From NCBI GenBank assembly GCA_023251555.1, contig JAHEYN010000004.1, positions 74,670 to 138,669 of the forward strand: a stretch of 64,000 bases of DNA, given 5' to 3'. Each line of letters opens with the position of its first letter. Positions within the stretch are counted from its first letter, which is position 1. The position numbers and the translations under genes are program-made. This document shows, piece by piece, positions 20,091 to 28,206 of the stretch. The notes under the pieces are model-generated. The model was not told the DNA's origin. It was given only the letters and a program-made list of their open reading frames with translations, and did not search any database. Source of the stretch: Bacteroidota bacterium. Its GTDB lineage: Bacteria; Bacteroidota; Bacteroidia; AKYH767-A; JAHEYN01.

Positions 20091-20462
20091 TCAGTTGTTA
20101 GCGACTGCTGCTTCTTTTTTGGAAGCAGTATTTTTTCTCTTTTTCTCGTTGTATGCAACAGCGTGTTTGTCAAGCAGTATAGTCAGAAACCGCATGATAC
20201 GCTCGTCTCTTTTATATTCTACCTCAAGCTTCCCAATGAGATCCCCGGTAGAGGTGAACTCAATAAGGTAATAAAATCCGCTGTGCTTGTTCTGGATGGA
20301 ATAGGCAAGTTTACGGAGGCCCCAGTTGTGCTCATGGATAACAGATGCCCCGCTTTTTTTAATAATGCTTCTGAATTTGTCAATAGTTTCTTTTACCTGC
20401 TCTTCGGAAAGCACAGGATTCATGATAAAGGTGGTTTCGTACTGCTTTACGGCGTCACTCAT
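20091..20462 (-). CDS. rpsF: 30S ribosomal protein bS6
   Basis: A 123-residue protein with the bS6 fold: YETTFIMNPVLSEEQVKETI, HEHNWGLRKLAYSI and GFYYLIEFTS. A Lys-rich tail extends beyond the core, as is usual in this phylum. First gene of the rpsF-rpsR-rplI operon. Confidence 0.98.
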   Translation of the reverse strand: MSDAVKQYETTFIMNPVLSEEQVKETIDKFRSIIKKSGASVIHEHNWGLRKLAYSIQNKHSGFYYLIEFTSTGDLIGKLEVEYKRDERIMRFLTILLDKHAVAYNEKKRKNTASKKEAAVANN

Positions 20463-20501
20463 TTTTATAACTTTTTTTGTTTAAATTTCTAAAAGGGAGG
20501 G

Positions 20502-20509
20502 CAAATGTA
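20502..20509 (-). promoter_or_regulatory. -7 box of the rpsF operon
   Basis: The minus strand reads TACATTTG, a match to TAnnTTTG, 39 bp upstream of the rpsF start. This leaves a short leader in which bS6/bS18 autoregulation could act; no S6:S18 leader motif was identified by eye. Confidence 0.5.
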
Positions 20510-20645
20510 AGAAAACATTTGAAAACATACAACAGGAAAACTTTTTCAAAATTCAGGCATAATATGTAGGGTTCCCCTTTGTCCGGTATATACCAGGTTG
20601 CGTTCTTATTTTATTGGCCTCCGGTGGGTTGTATGGGCATGCTGA

Positions 20646-20673
20646 TTTTGTGAATATATTTTTATTATTTTTG
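20646..20673 (+). promoter_or_regulatory. Putative promoter of the TPR/PD40 gene
   Basis: TATTTTTG at 20666-20673 matches the -7 consensus. TTTTG at 20646-20650 could serve as -33 element, although the 15-bp gap is shorter than usual. The start codon follows at 20705. Confidence 0.5.
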
Positions 20674-20704
20674 CCGTTAATATTTAAGAATCTTCAATTT
20701 TCAG

Positions 20705-22354
20705 ATGATTATGCCCCGAAAGCATATTTATTGTGTTCTGTTTGCAGGTATGTTTATCCTTGCAGGCTTCACCCTGAGACTTTTTGCCCAGCAACCTCCA
20801 GCCCGGAAAAGTGCCATGCAGCAGGTTGGGGCCGGTGCCGGGGGCGCTAATGCTACAAGTAAAAAAGATGCGAGCCTTGCATTCATTGCAGGGAATTATA
20901 ATGTTGCATTGCCGGGATATATAGATCTCCAAAAAAGAAAACCCAAAAATACTGAGAATAATTTCAGGCTTGGGGTGTGCTACCTTAACACAAATGTTGA
21001 TAAAACAAAGGCGATCTCCTATCTTGAATATACATACAAGCAGAAAGATGCACCCCGTGAAACCATCTATTACCTTGCAAAAGCCTACCATCTTGCCAAT
21101 CGTTTTGATGAAGCAATAGATCTTTACGAAAAATGCAAGGAAATATCAGGTCTGGGTAAGTTGCTCCCGAAAGAAGATATTGACAGGGAAATAGAAATGT
21201 GTGAGAACGGCAAGGACATGGTGAAAAACCCTGTCAGTGTGAAATTTGAAAATGCCGGTAAATTAATCAACTCCCCGTATGCAGATTATAATCCTTTTAT
21301 ATCCGCTGATGAGTCCATCCTGGTTTTTTCATCAAGGAGAAAAGGAAACCAGGGAAATGTGGTGGATGATGCCATAGGTAATTATACCTGTGATATATAC
21401 ATTTCGTATATGAGGGATGGAAAATGGACAAAAGCCAAAAGCATAGGTCCTGCCATCAACACAAGCTATGATGAATCCGTGGTGGGTATTTCTCCCGACG
21501 GGCAGAGGGTGATGATTTACATGGAAAACGAGATTGCCGATGCGGATATCTATATGTCAACACTAAAAGGAAAGTCATGGCAGAAACCGCTTTCGCTCGG
21601 GCCTAATGTAAATTCCGAAGAGGTGGAGTCCGGGGCATGTGTTTCTGCGGATGGCAAAACGTTGTACTTCTCCAGTTTTCTTAAAGGCCGCGGCATTGGC
21701 GGGGAGGACATCTATATGTCAAATCTCCTGCCTAACGGGAACTGGGGAGTGCCTATCAACCTCGGACCGACAGTGAACACCGCTGAAGATGAGCGTGCTC
21801 CGTATATCCATGCTGATGGAAAGACATTGTATTTCTCTTCCAAAGGTCATAACAGCATGGGAGGGTTTGATATTTTCAAAACAGAATATGATGAAAAGAC
21901 CAGGATGTGGTCGGACCCGGAAAATGTCGGCTATCCCATCAATACATCGGATGATAATCTCTATTTTTCTTTGTCTGTCCAGGGAAAATATTCTTATGTC
22001 TCTGCAGTAAGGCCTGAGGGTATGGGAGATCTGGACATCTATAAGGTTACCTTCGTGGATGTTCCGAAAAACAATTACATGACCTTAATCAAGGGAAACA
22101 TTGTTACTCCGGATAATTCTACAAACTTTAATATGACGGTACAGTACACCAATAAGCAAACCGGGGAAATGATTGGGCAGTATACTCCCGTTGCAACCAC
22201 CGGAAAGTTTATTATTGCAAGCCGTCCGGGTACTTATACTATCTCGGTAGAGTCCTCCAGTTATGCACCTTTTTCCGTTGATATTGTGATTCCGGAAGAC
22301 AATCAGCCGCAGCTTATAAGCCAGCCTGTCAATCTGGTATTGCCATCCAAATAA
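20705..22354 (+). CDS. TPR and PD40 beta-propeller envelope protein
   Basis: A 549-residue exported protein: signal peptide (VLFAGMFILAGFTLRLFAQ), TPR-like helices (about residues 55-165), then PD40/WD40-like blades with repeated xxLYFSS motifs (ADESILVFSSRRKGN, DGKTLYFSSFLKG, DGKTLYFSSKGHN). A C-terminal carboxypeptidase-regulatory-like beta domain (from ~residue 465) closes the protein. This is the order of PorE-type proteins, but the OmpA peptidoglycan-binding domain that normally ends them is absent. A scaffold role in the envelope, possibly linked to gliding or T9SS, is inferred. Met 3 is an alternative start. Confidence 0.8.
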   Translation: MIMPRKHIYCVLFAGMFILAGFTLRLFAQQPPARKSAMQQVGAGAGGANATSKKDASLAFIAGNYNVALPGYIDLQKRKPKNTENNFRLGVCYLNTNVDKTKAISYLEYTYKQKDAPRETIYYLAKAYHLANRFDEAIDLYEKCKEISGLGKLLPKEDIDREIEMCENGKDMVKNPVSVKFENAGKLINSPYADYNPFISADESILVFSSRRKGNQGNVVDDAIGNYTCDIYISYMRDGKWTKAKSIGPAINTSYDESVVGISPDGQRVMIYMENEIADADIYMSTLKGKSWQKPLSLGPNVNSEEVESGACVSADGKTLYFSSFLKGRGIGGEDIYMSNLLPNGNWGVPINLGPTVNTAEDERAPYIHADGKTLYFSSKGHNSMGGFDIFKTEYDEKTRMWSDPENVGYPINTSDDNLYFSLSVQGKYSYVSAVRPEGMGDLDIYKVTFVDVPKNNYMTLIKGNIVTPDNSTNFNMTVQYTNKQTGEMIGQYTPVATTGKFIIASRPGTYTISVESSSYAPFSVDIVIPEDNQPQLISQPVNLVLPSK

Positions 22355-22363
22355 AAAGTTTTC

Positions 22364-23134
22364 ATGCGCCTTGTTCTTCACCGGCCTCTTGCTTTTATAG
22401 ACACGGAAACAACAGGAGTAAATGTCGGAAGCGACAGGATTATTGATATTGCAATCCTCAAGCTGTTTCCGGATGAATCCCATGAGATGAAAACATTCAG
22501 GATAAACCCGGGCATTCCTATTCCGCCAGAGGCTTCAAGGGTCCATGGCATCTATGATAAAGATGTTAAGGATGCACCTGTGTTTGCTTCTCTTGCGAGG
22601 GAGATTGCGCATTGTATTGATGGCTGTGACCTCGCGGGTTACAATTCGAACAGGTTTGACATTCCTCTCCTTGCTGAGGAATTTCTCAGGGCGGATGTGG
22701 ATTTTGATATAAAGAACCGCAGGATGATTGATGTGCAGGGAATATTCCATAAGATGGAGCAGCGGACCCTTGCTGCAGCTTACAGGTTTTATTGCGGGAA
22801 GGAGATGAAGAATGCGCACACTGCCGATGCCGACATAACCGCCACTTTCGAGGTCTTTAAATCCCAGATGGAAAGATACAGCGAGCTTAAGCCTGACATG
22901 GATTTTCTTCATGAGTTTACGAACGGGAACAGCTATGCGGACCTTGCCGGAAGAATAGGAAAAAACAGTAAGGGTCAGGAAGTGTTTAATTTCGGAAAAC
23001 ATAAAGGAAAACTGCTGGAGGATGTTTTCAAATCGGAACCTTCTTATTATGACTGGATGATGAACGGTGATTTTCCCCTGTACACCAAAAAGGTGATTAC
23101 CGCCGTTCGCCTGAGGTCATTTAACAACTCCTGA
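22364..23134 (+). CDS. DnaQ-like 3'-5' exonuclease with C-terminal accessory domain
   Basis: A 256-residue protein with the DEDDh exonuclease core (residues ~8-170): Exo I FIDTETTG, Exo II YNSNRFDIPLL and Exo III HTADADITAT. It degrades DNA or RNA from the 3' end and may act as an epsilon-like proofreading or processing nuclease. The last ~50 residues (EVFNFGKHKGKLLEDVFKSE, YYDWMMNGDF) form a small domain seen after exonucleases in Bacteroidota. It starts 9 bp after the preceding gene and runs with the next two genes. Confidence 0.88.
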   Translation: MRLVLHRPLAFIDTETTGVNVGSDRIIDIAILKLFPDESHEMKTFRINPGIPIPPEASRVHGIYDKDVKDAPVFASLAREIAHCIDGCDLAGYNSNRFDIPLLAEEFLRADVDFDIKNRRMIDVQGIFHKMEQRTLAAAYRFYCGKEMKNAHTADADITATFEVFKSQMERYSELKPDMDFLHEFTNGNSYADLAGRIGKNSKGQEVFNFGKHKGKLLEDVFKSEPSYYDWMMNGDFPLYTKKVITAVRLRSFNNS

Positions 23135-23140
23135 CCGGCT

Positions 23141-23752
23141 GTGAAGATAATCTGCGTTGGAAAAAATTATGGAGATCATGTGAAGGAGATGAGGGGAGAT
23201 CTCCCTTCGGAGCCGGTTATCTTTATGAAACCCGATACCGCTCTTCTTTCCGCCGGCAGACCATTTTATATTCCGGATTTTTCTGCAGAAATACACCATG
23301 AGATAGAAGTAGTTGTTAAAATATGCAGGGATGGGAAAAACATTGGTGAGAAGTTTTCTTCAGGGTATTATAATGAATTGTCGGTTGGAATTGATTTTAC
23401 GGCACGTGATCTCCAGCACAGATTTAAGTCTGCCGGCCATCCCTGGGAACTGTCAAAAGCTTTTGACGGCTCCGCTGCAGTAGGGGAGATGCTGCCGGTT
23501 GCTGCTGAAAGTAATATATATGCACTTCAGTTTATGCTGAAAAAAAACGGTTTGGTTGTCCAGGGGGGAAACACAAAGGATATGATTTTTTCTGTAGAAA
23601 AAATTATTGCATTCGTTTCCCGGTACATTACACTGAGAAAGGGCGACATACTTTTTACGGGAACTCCTGCCGGGGTGGGGCCTGTTCAGCCCGGTGATTT
23701 TCTGGAGGGATTTATAGGGAGTAAAAAATTACTTGAAATAAAAATAAAATGA
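23141..23752 (+). CDS. Fumarylacetoacetate hydrolase family protein
   Basis: A 203-residue FAH-fold enzyme starting with GTG (MKIICVGKNYGDHVKEM). Metal ligands appear as HHEIEVVV (two Glu) and GIDFTARDLQ (Asp). LFTGTPAGVGPVQPGD is the conserved C-terminal loop. Small FAH proteins of this length are usually acylpyruvate hydrolases or oxaloacetate decarboxylases acting in the cytoplasm; the substrate is not known here. The stop overlaps the ATG of the LysM gene (ATGA at 23749-23752). Confidence 0.87.
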   Translation: MKIICVGKNYGDHVKEMRGDLPSEPVIFMKPDTALLSAGRPFYIPDFSAEIHHEIEVVVKICRDGKNIGEKFSSGYYNELSVGIDFTARDLQHRFKSAGHPWELSKAFDGSAAVGEMLPVAAESNIYALQFMLKKNGLVVQGGNTKDMIFSVEKIIAFVSRYITLRKGDILFTGTPAGVGPVQPGDFLEGFIGSKKLLEIKIK

Positions 23753-24390
23753 AAACAAGCCTGAGACTCGTTCTTCTTGTATTTGTACTACCTGTTGCCT
23801 GTATACTACCCGTATATGCGCAGGATAAAGATCCTCTTGTGCTTGTAAATGGCCGGAAATGTTTTACCCATAAGGTTCTGCCTGGCGAATACTGGTATGC
23901 ACTTTCCAAAAAGTACAACATCTCTTACGGGGAACTGAGGGCTCTTAATTCTTCTGTTACAGGGGATCTTTCTGTGGGGCAGGCTATTTATCTTCCTTAC
24001 CAGGGAGAGAAGCCAATGGGAGGCATGAAAAAGGATACTTTAGTTCCTGCAGCAAAAAAAGCGAATTCAAAAATTACAGGGGCTGCTGCAAGAAAACCGA
24101 TCCAGGTAAAGGTGCAGGAAGAATCCGGTCTGGCAGCACTTGCCGAAGAAGAAGACAAACTTCCTGCCGACAAATACTATGCTTTGCACAAGACAGCTCC
24201 GGCAGGCGGTATAATCAGGATAACTAACCCCGACAACGGCAAAACCGTTTTTGTCAAAGTGGTGGGGATGTTGGAAGATACGGATGAGAATGTAAATGTA
24301 ATAATCAGGATAACTCCTCTTTCCGCCCGGAAGATCGACTTCACCGGGGAACGGTGCAGAGTTGAACTTAATTACTCAGCCGCAGAGTAA
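23749..24390 (+). CDS. Exported LysM domain protein
   Basis: A 213-residue protein with signal peptide (VLLVFVLPVACILPVYAQ) and one LysM domain (residues ~40-85: HKVLPGEYWYALSKKYNISY, GQAIYLPY), which binds peptidoglycan or chitin-like glycan. A Lys/Ala-rich linker and a C-terminal globular domain follow (YYALHKTAPAGGIIRITNPD, VKVVGMLEDTDENVNVIIRI), resembling a double-psi beta-barrel of RlpA-type proteins, though the catalytic Asp is not obvious. Coupled to the FAH gene by a 4-bp overlap. Confidence 0.8.
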   Translation: MKTSLRLVLLVFVLPVACILPVYAQDKDPLVLVNGRKCFTHKVLPGEYWYALSKKYNISYGELRALNSSVTGDLSVGQAIYLPYQGEKPMGGMKKDTLVPAAKKANSKITGAAARKPIQVKVQEESGLAALAEEEDKLPADKYYALHKTAPAGGIIRITNPDNGKTVFVKVVGMLEDTDENVNVIIRITPLSARKIDFTGERCRVELNYSAAE

Positions 24391-24409
24391 TGCCGCAGCG
24401 TATCCATGC

Positions 24410-27199
24410 TTAATGGATCACCAGCAGCTTTTGTGACTTTGTAAAATTTTCTCCCCGGAGAATAAAAAAATAAACTCCATCCGGGAGACCGGATGCATCC
24501 AAAGAAAGAGATTTTTTTCCTGCGCTTAACACTACAGGCTCCCTCTGTACGACCATTTTCCCGTTTTTATCTGCTACAGCAGTAGATATCCATTGCGGTT
24601 CGGGTATATAAAACTCAATAGTGCTGATATTCCCGAATGGGTTCGGGTAGCTGTAAATATTCGTTTTTTCTTCACGAAAAACATTTTTGTATCCGCTTAT
24701 TTGCGAGATGTCCGTGATGTTTGCAGTGTAGATGCCGCTTCCGTGCGTAGCCACGGCAACGAGCCCGTCAGAGAGACGGGTTTCCACCATATCCACCACT
24801 ACATTGCCAAAGGCATCTGTACCCTGCTGCACCCACTGGGTATTCAACCCCTGCAGGCTGTCTGTTGCAAACAAACCTATACTTGTTCCAATGAAATATA
24901 CTTTCCCGTTGCTTACCGGCAATATGGATGCCCACCTGACAGAAGGGCCGTTCCCGGAGCCGGTGGGAGTTTGCTCAATATTTCCTCCGCATTTTTCCCA
25001 GGAAGTTCCGGCATCTTTGCTGTAGAACAGGCTGTAGCAGTTATAATTTGAAAAAATAGCCATTACATTATCACCGTTGTCCGGGTCAACAGCAACACAA
25101 CTTACATATCCGCTCGGGAAGTTAACGGCATAGCTGGAAGAAGTAATGTCAACAGGGGAGGGAGTTCCATTATTTGCATTGTCGATACGGTACACTTTCT
25201 TGACGCTTGTACCGAAATACAGGCGGTTTGCAGGGGTCCGGCACACAGCCATCGCTGTAATTTTAGAGCCGGTGATCGGGAGAGAGTCCTGAAATTTAAC
25301 CCATCCGGTGCTGATGGAGTCGTATTCGTTAGTGAGGTTTATCTGAGAGAGAGAATCATTGCGCCATATTCTGTTTCCGCCGGCGAGGTACATGATGTTG
25401 TTATTATTAGGGTCAATTACGAAAGGATTGATGAAGATGTATCCTTTGCCCCCAATGGGATCAATCCTCCTGAAGGCGGTTTTATTTCCGTTGGCATCAA
25501 GGGTTACTTTGCGGATCTTTGAATTTTGTGATGAGAAATAATAAGTGTTCCCGTTGTCTGCAATTGCACAAAAGGATCCATCTCCTCCCGAAGGAGTTAC
25601 CCATGGATCCGTGAGCGCTGCCGAGTTTGTGAAGTAGCTTCCGTTATCCTGGAGCCCTCCGATGAGAATATTACTTCCTGCAGCTGTGACATCAAAAGCA
25701 ACGGTATAAAAGAGGGATGTAATATATCCATCGTTAAGGGATACCCATGAAACGCTGTCGGCCATTCCGTTTGTAGTTTTCCAGATACCGCCGTCATTGG
25801 CCGAAAACATAACGTAAGGGTTTGAAGGAAGAAAGAGCAGTTGGTGCTGATCAGGATGGTGGTTGGGATAGCTTTCAACTACGGGGAGTGCCGTGCCGGG
25901 GAGATAGCCGCCAATATATGCGGTGTTTGTGTCGGTTGCAAATCCGTCGCCAGAGCGGAAAAGATTGGTTCCACCTATAAAAACCACATTAGAGTTATCC
26001 GGCTTTACTTTCACGAGCAGGTCATATCCTCCCTGTATATCGAATTTCCCGAATTGTGTGGAGTCGGCAGGGATATTGGCGGAACGGTCTTCCCAACTGC
26101 CTCCTGTCCCCGATCCATCTCCGGAGAGGTATGTGTATTTCCACAGGCTTACATAAGAACTGTCGTTATCGAAATTAATAATAAGCTTACCGGTACCGGG
26201 GGTTTCCCCGAGAAAGTATACCTCGTTTTCATTGGCCGGGGCAATGCCTATGACTATCCTGTTATACGATACCGGCCAGCCGGAGGGCGTGATGTCTGTC
26301 CAGCTGACTCCGTCGGCCGACCGCCACAGACCTTTCTGTCCTGAGGCTTCGCTGCTGAGGGTTGCATAAACCACCCCGGCTGAGGTGATTGCAACATCTG
26401 TAAAATAAGAGTCCGGGTTAGAGAACCCGAGCACATTGCTCCAGGAGGCTCCTCCGTCTGTACTTTTGGAAATACCTGAAACACTTGCCAGGTATAAAAC
26501 GTCCATGCTGTCGGAGGGGTCGGTTACAAGGTTCCAGTTAATGTCGAAGTAACTGTCGTAAGTGGCAGGGGTGTTGCTTGCGGTGGAGGGAATGGAATCC
26601 CAGGTAACTCCTCCGTCAACGGATTTATATATGCCGTTACCCAGGTAGAAAGCACCCCCTCCGCTTGCCGAAGCCCCGTAGGGCTCCCCGGATGCATAGT
26701 ACCATGTATTTGTTTTTCCGGGTCTTGTATCCTGGACGATGCTTACTGCTCCCGGAAACGAAGCCGTGGTTTTTAACCAGGTGCTGCCTCCGTCAGCGGA
26801 TCTCCACACTCCTCCTGACACACATCCTGCAAGAATAATATTTTCATTTGTGGCATCAATGGCCAGCGCTCTTGTTCTTCCCCCTACATTCCATGGTCCC
26901 CGGTGGTTCCAGGAGAGAGATTGTTTACCAAAGGCATCCGCATATTTATCGGAGGGGAGGGTACGGGCAAAAAGCATTTCCTTTTCCCGTGCGGACCGGG
27001 GTATTTCGCCGGTAGCAGGATCGGCAAGCCGCATCTGTTCCCAATGCTTCCGGCCGGCCGTTTCTGTTAGTTCTCCTTGAGACGCTACCGGTCTTTTTCC
27101 GGTTAACAGGAGGTTTTCTCCCTTTGGCCGTTCTGTAATAAGAACAGCAGCAGCAACAACGGCCGCTGCTGACAGTATAGAGATAATCCTTGGGTACAT
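24410..27199 (-). CDS. Large T9SS-secreted BNR/VPS10-like beta-propeller protein
   Basis: A 929-residue secreted protein: N-terminal signal anchor (AAAVVAAAVLITE), then many blades with the sialidase-type Asp-box (SADGGSTW, SVDGGVTWD, STDGGASW, SKDAGTSW), and a C-terminal T9SS type A sorting domain (IYSYPNPFGNISTIEFYI to KSQKLLVIH). The opening WNHRGPWNVGGRTRALAID is typical of large Bacteroidota propellers. No sialidase catalytic set is visible, so an adhesin or matrix function is as likely as hydrolase activity. The start codon is only 14-15 bp from the end of a degenerate insertion element, which must have replaced its original upstream region. Confidence 0.85.
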   Translation of the reverse strand: MYPRIISILSAAAVVAAAVLITERPKGENLLLTGKRPVASQGELTETAGRKHWEQMRLADPATGEIPRSAREKEMLFARTLPSDKYADAFGKQSLSWNHRGPWNVGGRTRALAIDATNENIILAGCVSGGVWRSADGGSTWLKTTASFPGAVSIVQDTRPGKTNTWYYASGEPYGASASGGGAFYLGNGIYKSVDGGVTWDSIPSTASNTPATYDSYFDINWNLVTDPSDSMDVLYLASVSGISKSTDGGASWSNVLGFSNPDSYFTDVAITSAGVVYATLSSEASGQKGLWRSADGVSWTDITPSGWPVSYNRIVIGIAPANENEVYFLGETPGTGKLIINFDNDSSYVSLWKYTYLSGDGSGTGGSWEDRSANIPADSTQFGKFDIQGGYDLLVKVKPDNSNVVFIGGTNLFRSGDGFATDTNTAYIGGYLPGTALPVVESYPNHHPDQHQLLFLPSNPYVMFSANDGGIWKTTNGMADSVSWVSLNDGYITSLFYTVAFDVTAAGSNILIGGLQDNGSYFTNSAALTDPWVTPSGGDGSFCAIADNGNTYYFSSQNSKIRKVTLDANGNKTAFRRIDPIGGKGYIFINPFVIDPNNNNIMYLAGGNRIWRNDSLSQINLTNEYDSISTGWVKFQDSLPITGSKITAMAVCRTPANRLYFGTSVKKVYRIDNANNGTPSPVDITSSSYAVNFPSGYVSCVAVDPDNGDNVMAIFSNYNCYSLFYSKDAGTSWEKCGGNIEQTPTGSGNGPSVRWASILPVSNGKVYFIGTSIGLFATDSLQGLNTQWVQQGTDAFGNVVVDMVETRLSDGLVAVATHGSGIYTANITDISQISGYKNVFREEKTNIYSYPNPFGNISTIEFYIPEPQWISTAVADKNGKMVVQREPVVLSAGKKSLSLDASGLPDGVYFFILRGENFTKSQKLLVIH

Positions 27200-27212
27200 G
27201 ATGTTAACTTAG

Positions 27213-27755
27213 GTAGTGTCTGAAAATTCACAATGAGATGCTGGAAAGAATCTTTCCAGAAGGTACAAAGGTAGCGATAAAAGAGGAATTCTGCTACGAA
27301 TCAGCTACCGGGAAAAAGGACGAGACGCGATTTGTTTCCGGCCTTCAAAAGTGTATGTGGTCAACCCTGTCCGGTTACAATATTAAATATTCAACAGTCT
27401 TCAATTTTTACACACTTTATCCTGACTCTTTAAACTGAAGAGAGGATGAACTCCTGTCTTAGAGTTATATTAACGGTCCGCTTAGGGCTTCCCGTCCAAA
27501 CGAAAAGTCCCTGGTATGATGCAAGCCATGTCAGGCAATACCTCAGAGGAGGAAATGTACAGGTCAGTATTTTCCAAACGTTTGGCCGAGGTTCAGCAGG
27601 AAGAAATACAAATGAAACGCAATAGAGCGTTTAACCGGATGGCTTAAGTTCAGGGGGGTATCAAACAGGTACGAGGAGTACCATTGCGCAAACTTGCGCA
27701 ATGGTACTCCTCGTGTTCATAAAACTATACCTGGAAAATTATTTTCAGATACTAT
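27213..27755. mobile_element. Degenerate insertion element with terminal inverted repeats
   Basis: TAGTGTCTGAAAAT at 27214-27227 is repeated inverted at 27741-27754 with 13 of 14 bases matching, enclosing about 540 bp. TTAG occurs on both flanks (27209-27212 and 27756-27759) and may be the target duplication. Inside there is a 9-1-9 palindrome (27241-27259), short coding remnants (27238-27438 and 27516-27647) that I cannot match to a transposase, and a long perfect hairpin near the right end. No intact transposase remains. It fills the gap between the RRM gene stop and the start of the T9SS propeller gene. Confidence 0.6.
27671..27714. repeat. Perfect 21-bp inverted repeat (44-bp palindrome)
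   Basis: The arms at 27671-27691 and 27694-27714 are exact reverse complements with only two bases (AC) between them. Arm motifs include GAGGAGTACCATTGCGC. The stem is GC-mixed and has no T tract, so a plain terminator is unlikely. It lies near the right end of the degenerate element. Confidence 0.95.
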
Positions 27756-28055
27756 TTAGTACCTGTTTTCGCCTCCGGATCTGTTAAATCCTCCGGGGTT
27801 TCTCGGGCGGTCTGTTTTTGGTCTTGCTTTGTTTACTATCAGTTTTCTTTCTTTGAAAGAAGTTTCATTGAGAGACTCAATAGCTTTGTTGCCTGATTCT
27901 TCATCAGCCATTTCAACGAAAGCAAACCCCCTGGGGCGCCCGGTGAAATTGTCCTTGATGATTTTTACTGATTTTACTTCTCCGAACCCTGAGAAAAGTT
28001 CATTGAGATCATTTTCGCTCGCCTGGTGGCTGAGATTTCCTACGTAAATTGTCAT
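27756..28055 (-). CDS. RRM RNA-binding protein
   Basis: A 99-residue protein with one RNA recognition motif: RNP2 IYVGNL at the N-terminus and RNP1 RGFAFVEM near residue 45. The tail (RPKTDRPRNPGGFNRSGGEN) is Arg/Gly-rich. Single-RRM proteins of this type are common in Bacteroidota and cyanobacteria and bind RNA, with proposed cold-stress or post-transcriptional roles. The stop codon directly touches the inserted element. A clear promoter lies upstream. Confidence 0.93.
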   Translation of the reverse strand: MTIYVGNLSHQASENDLNELFSGFGEVKSVKIIKDNFTGRPRGFAFVEMADEESGNKAIESLNETSFKERKLIVNKARPKTDRPRNPGGFNRSGGENRY

Positions 28056-28117
28056 TTTTTTGATTATTAATTGTTTAATTTGTGAAACTTCGGGTTACCG
28101 AAACCCAAATTGAACGG

Positions 28118-28147
28118 CAAAGGTAACAAAAAATAAGACAGATGCAA
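28118..28147 (-). promoter_or_regulatory. Promoter of the RRM gene
   Basis: On the minus strand TTG (28145-28147), 19 bases, then TACCTTTG (28118-28125), an excellent fit to TTG-N(17-23)-TAnnTTTG. The 60-base leader contains a small GGGTT/AACCC hairpin (28092-28106) that could affect translation. Confidence 0.6.
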
Positions 28148-28206
28148 CAGAAATGTTTTTTTTGCTCCCTTACCCCCTATCAGGTTGTAGTACGAAAACT
28201 GATTTT

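Noticed and set aside
24410-27199. Sialidase
   Set aside because: Asp-box repeats are present, but the Arg triad and other catalytic residues of sialidases are not evident; beta-propeller is the safer call.
27238-27438. 66-residue plus-strand open frame
   Set aside because: Lies inside the decayed insertion element and matches no family I recognise; kept only as a possible remnant.
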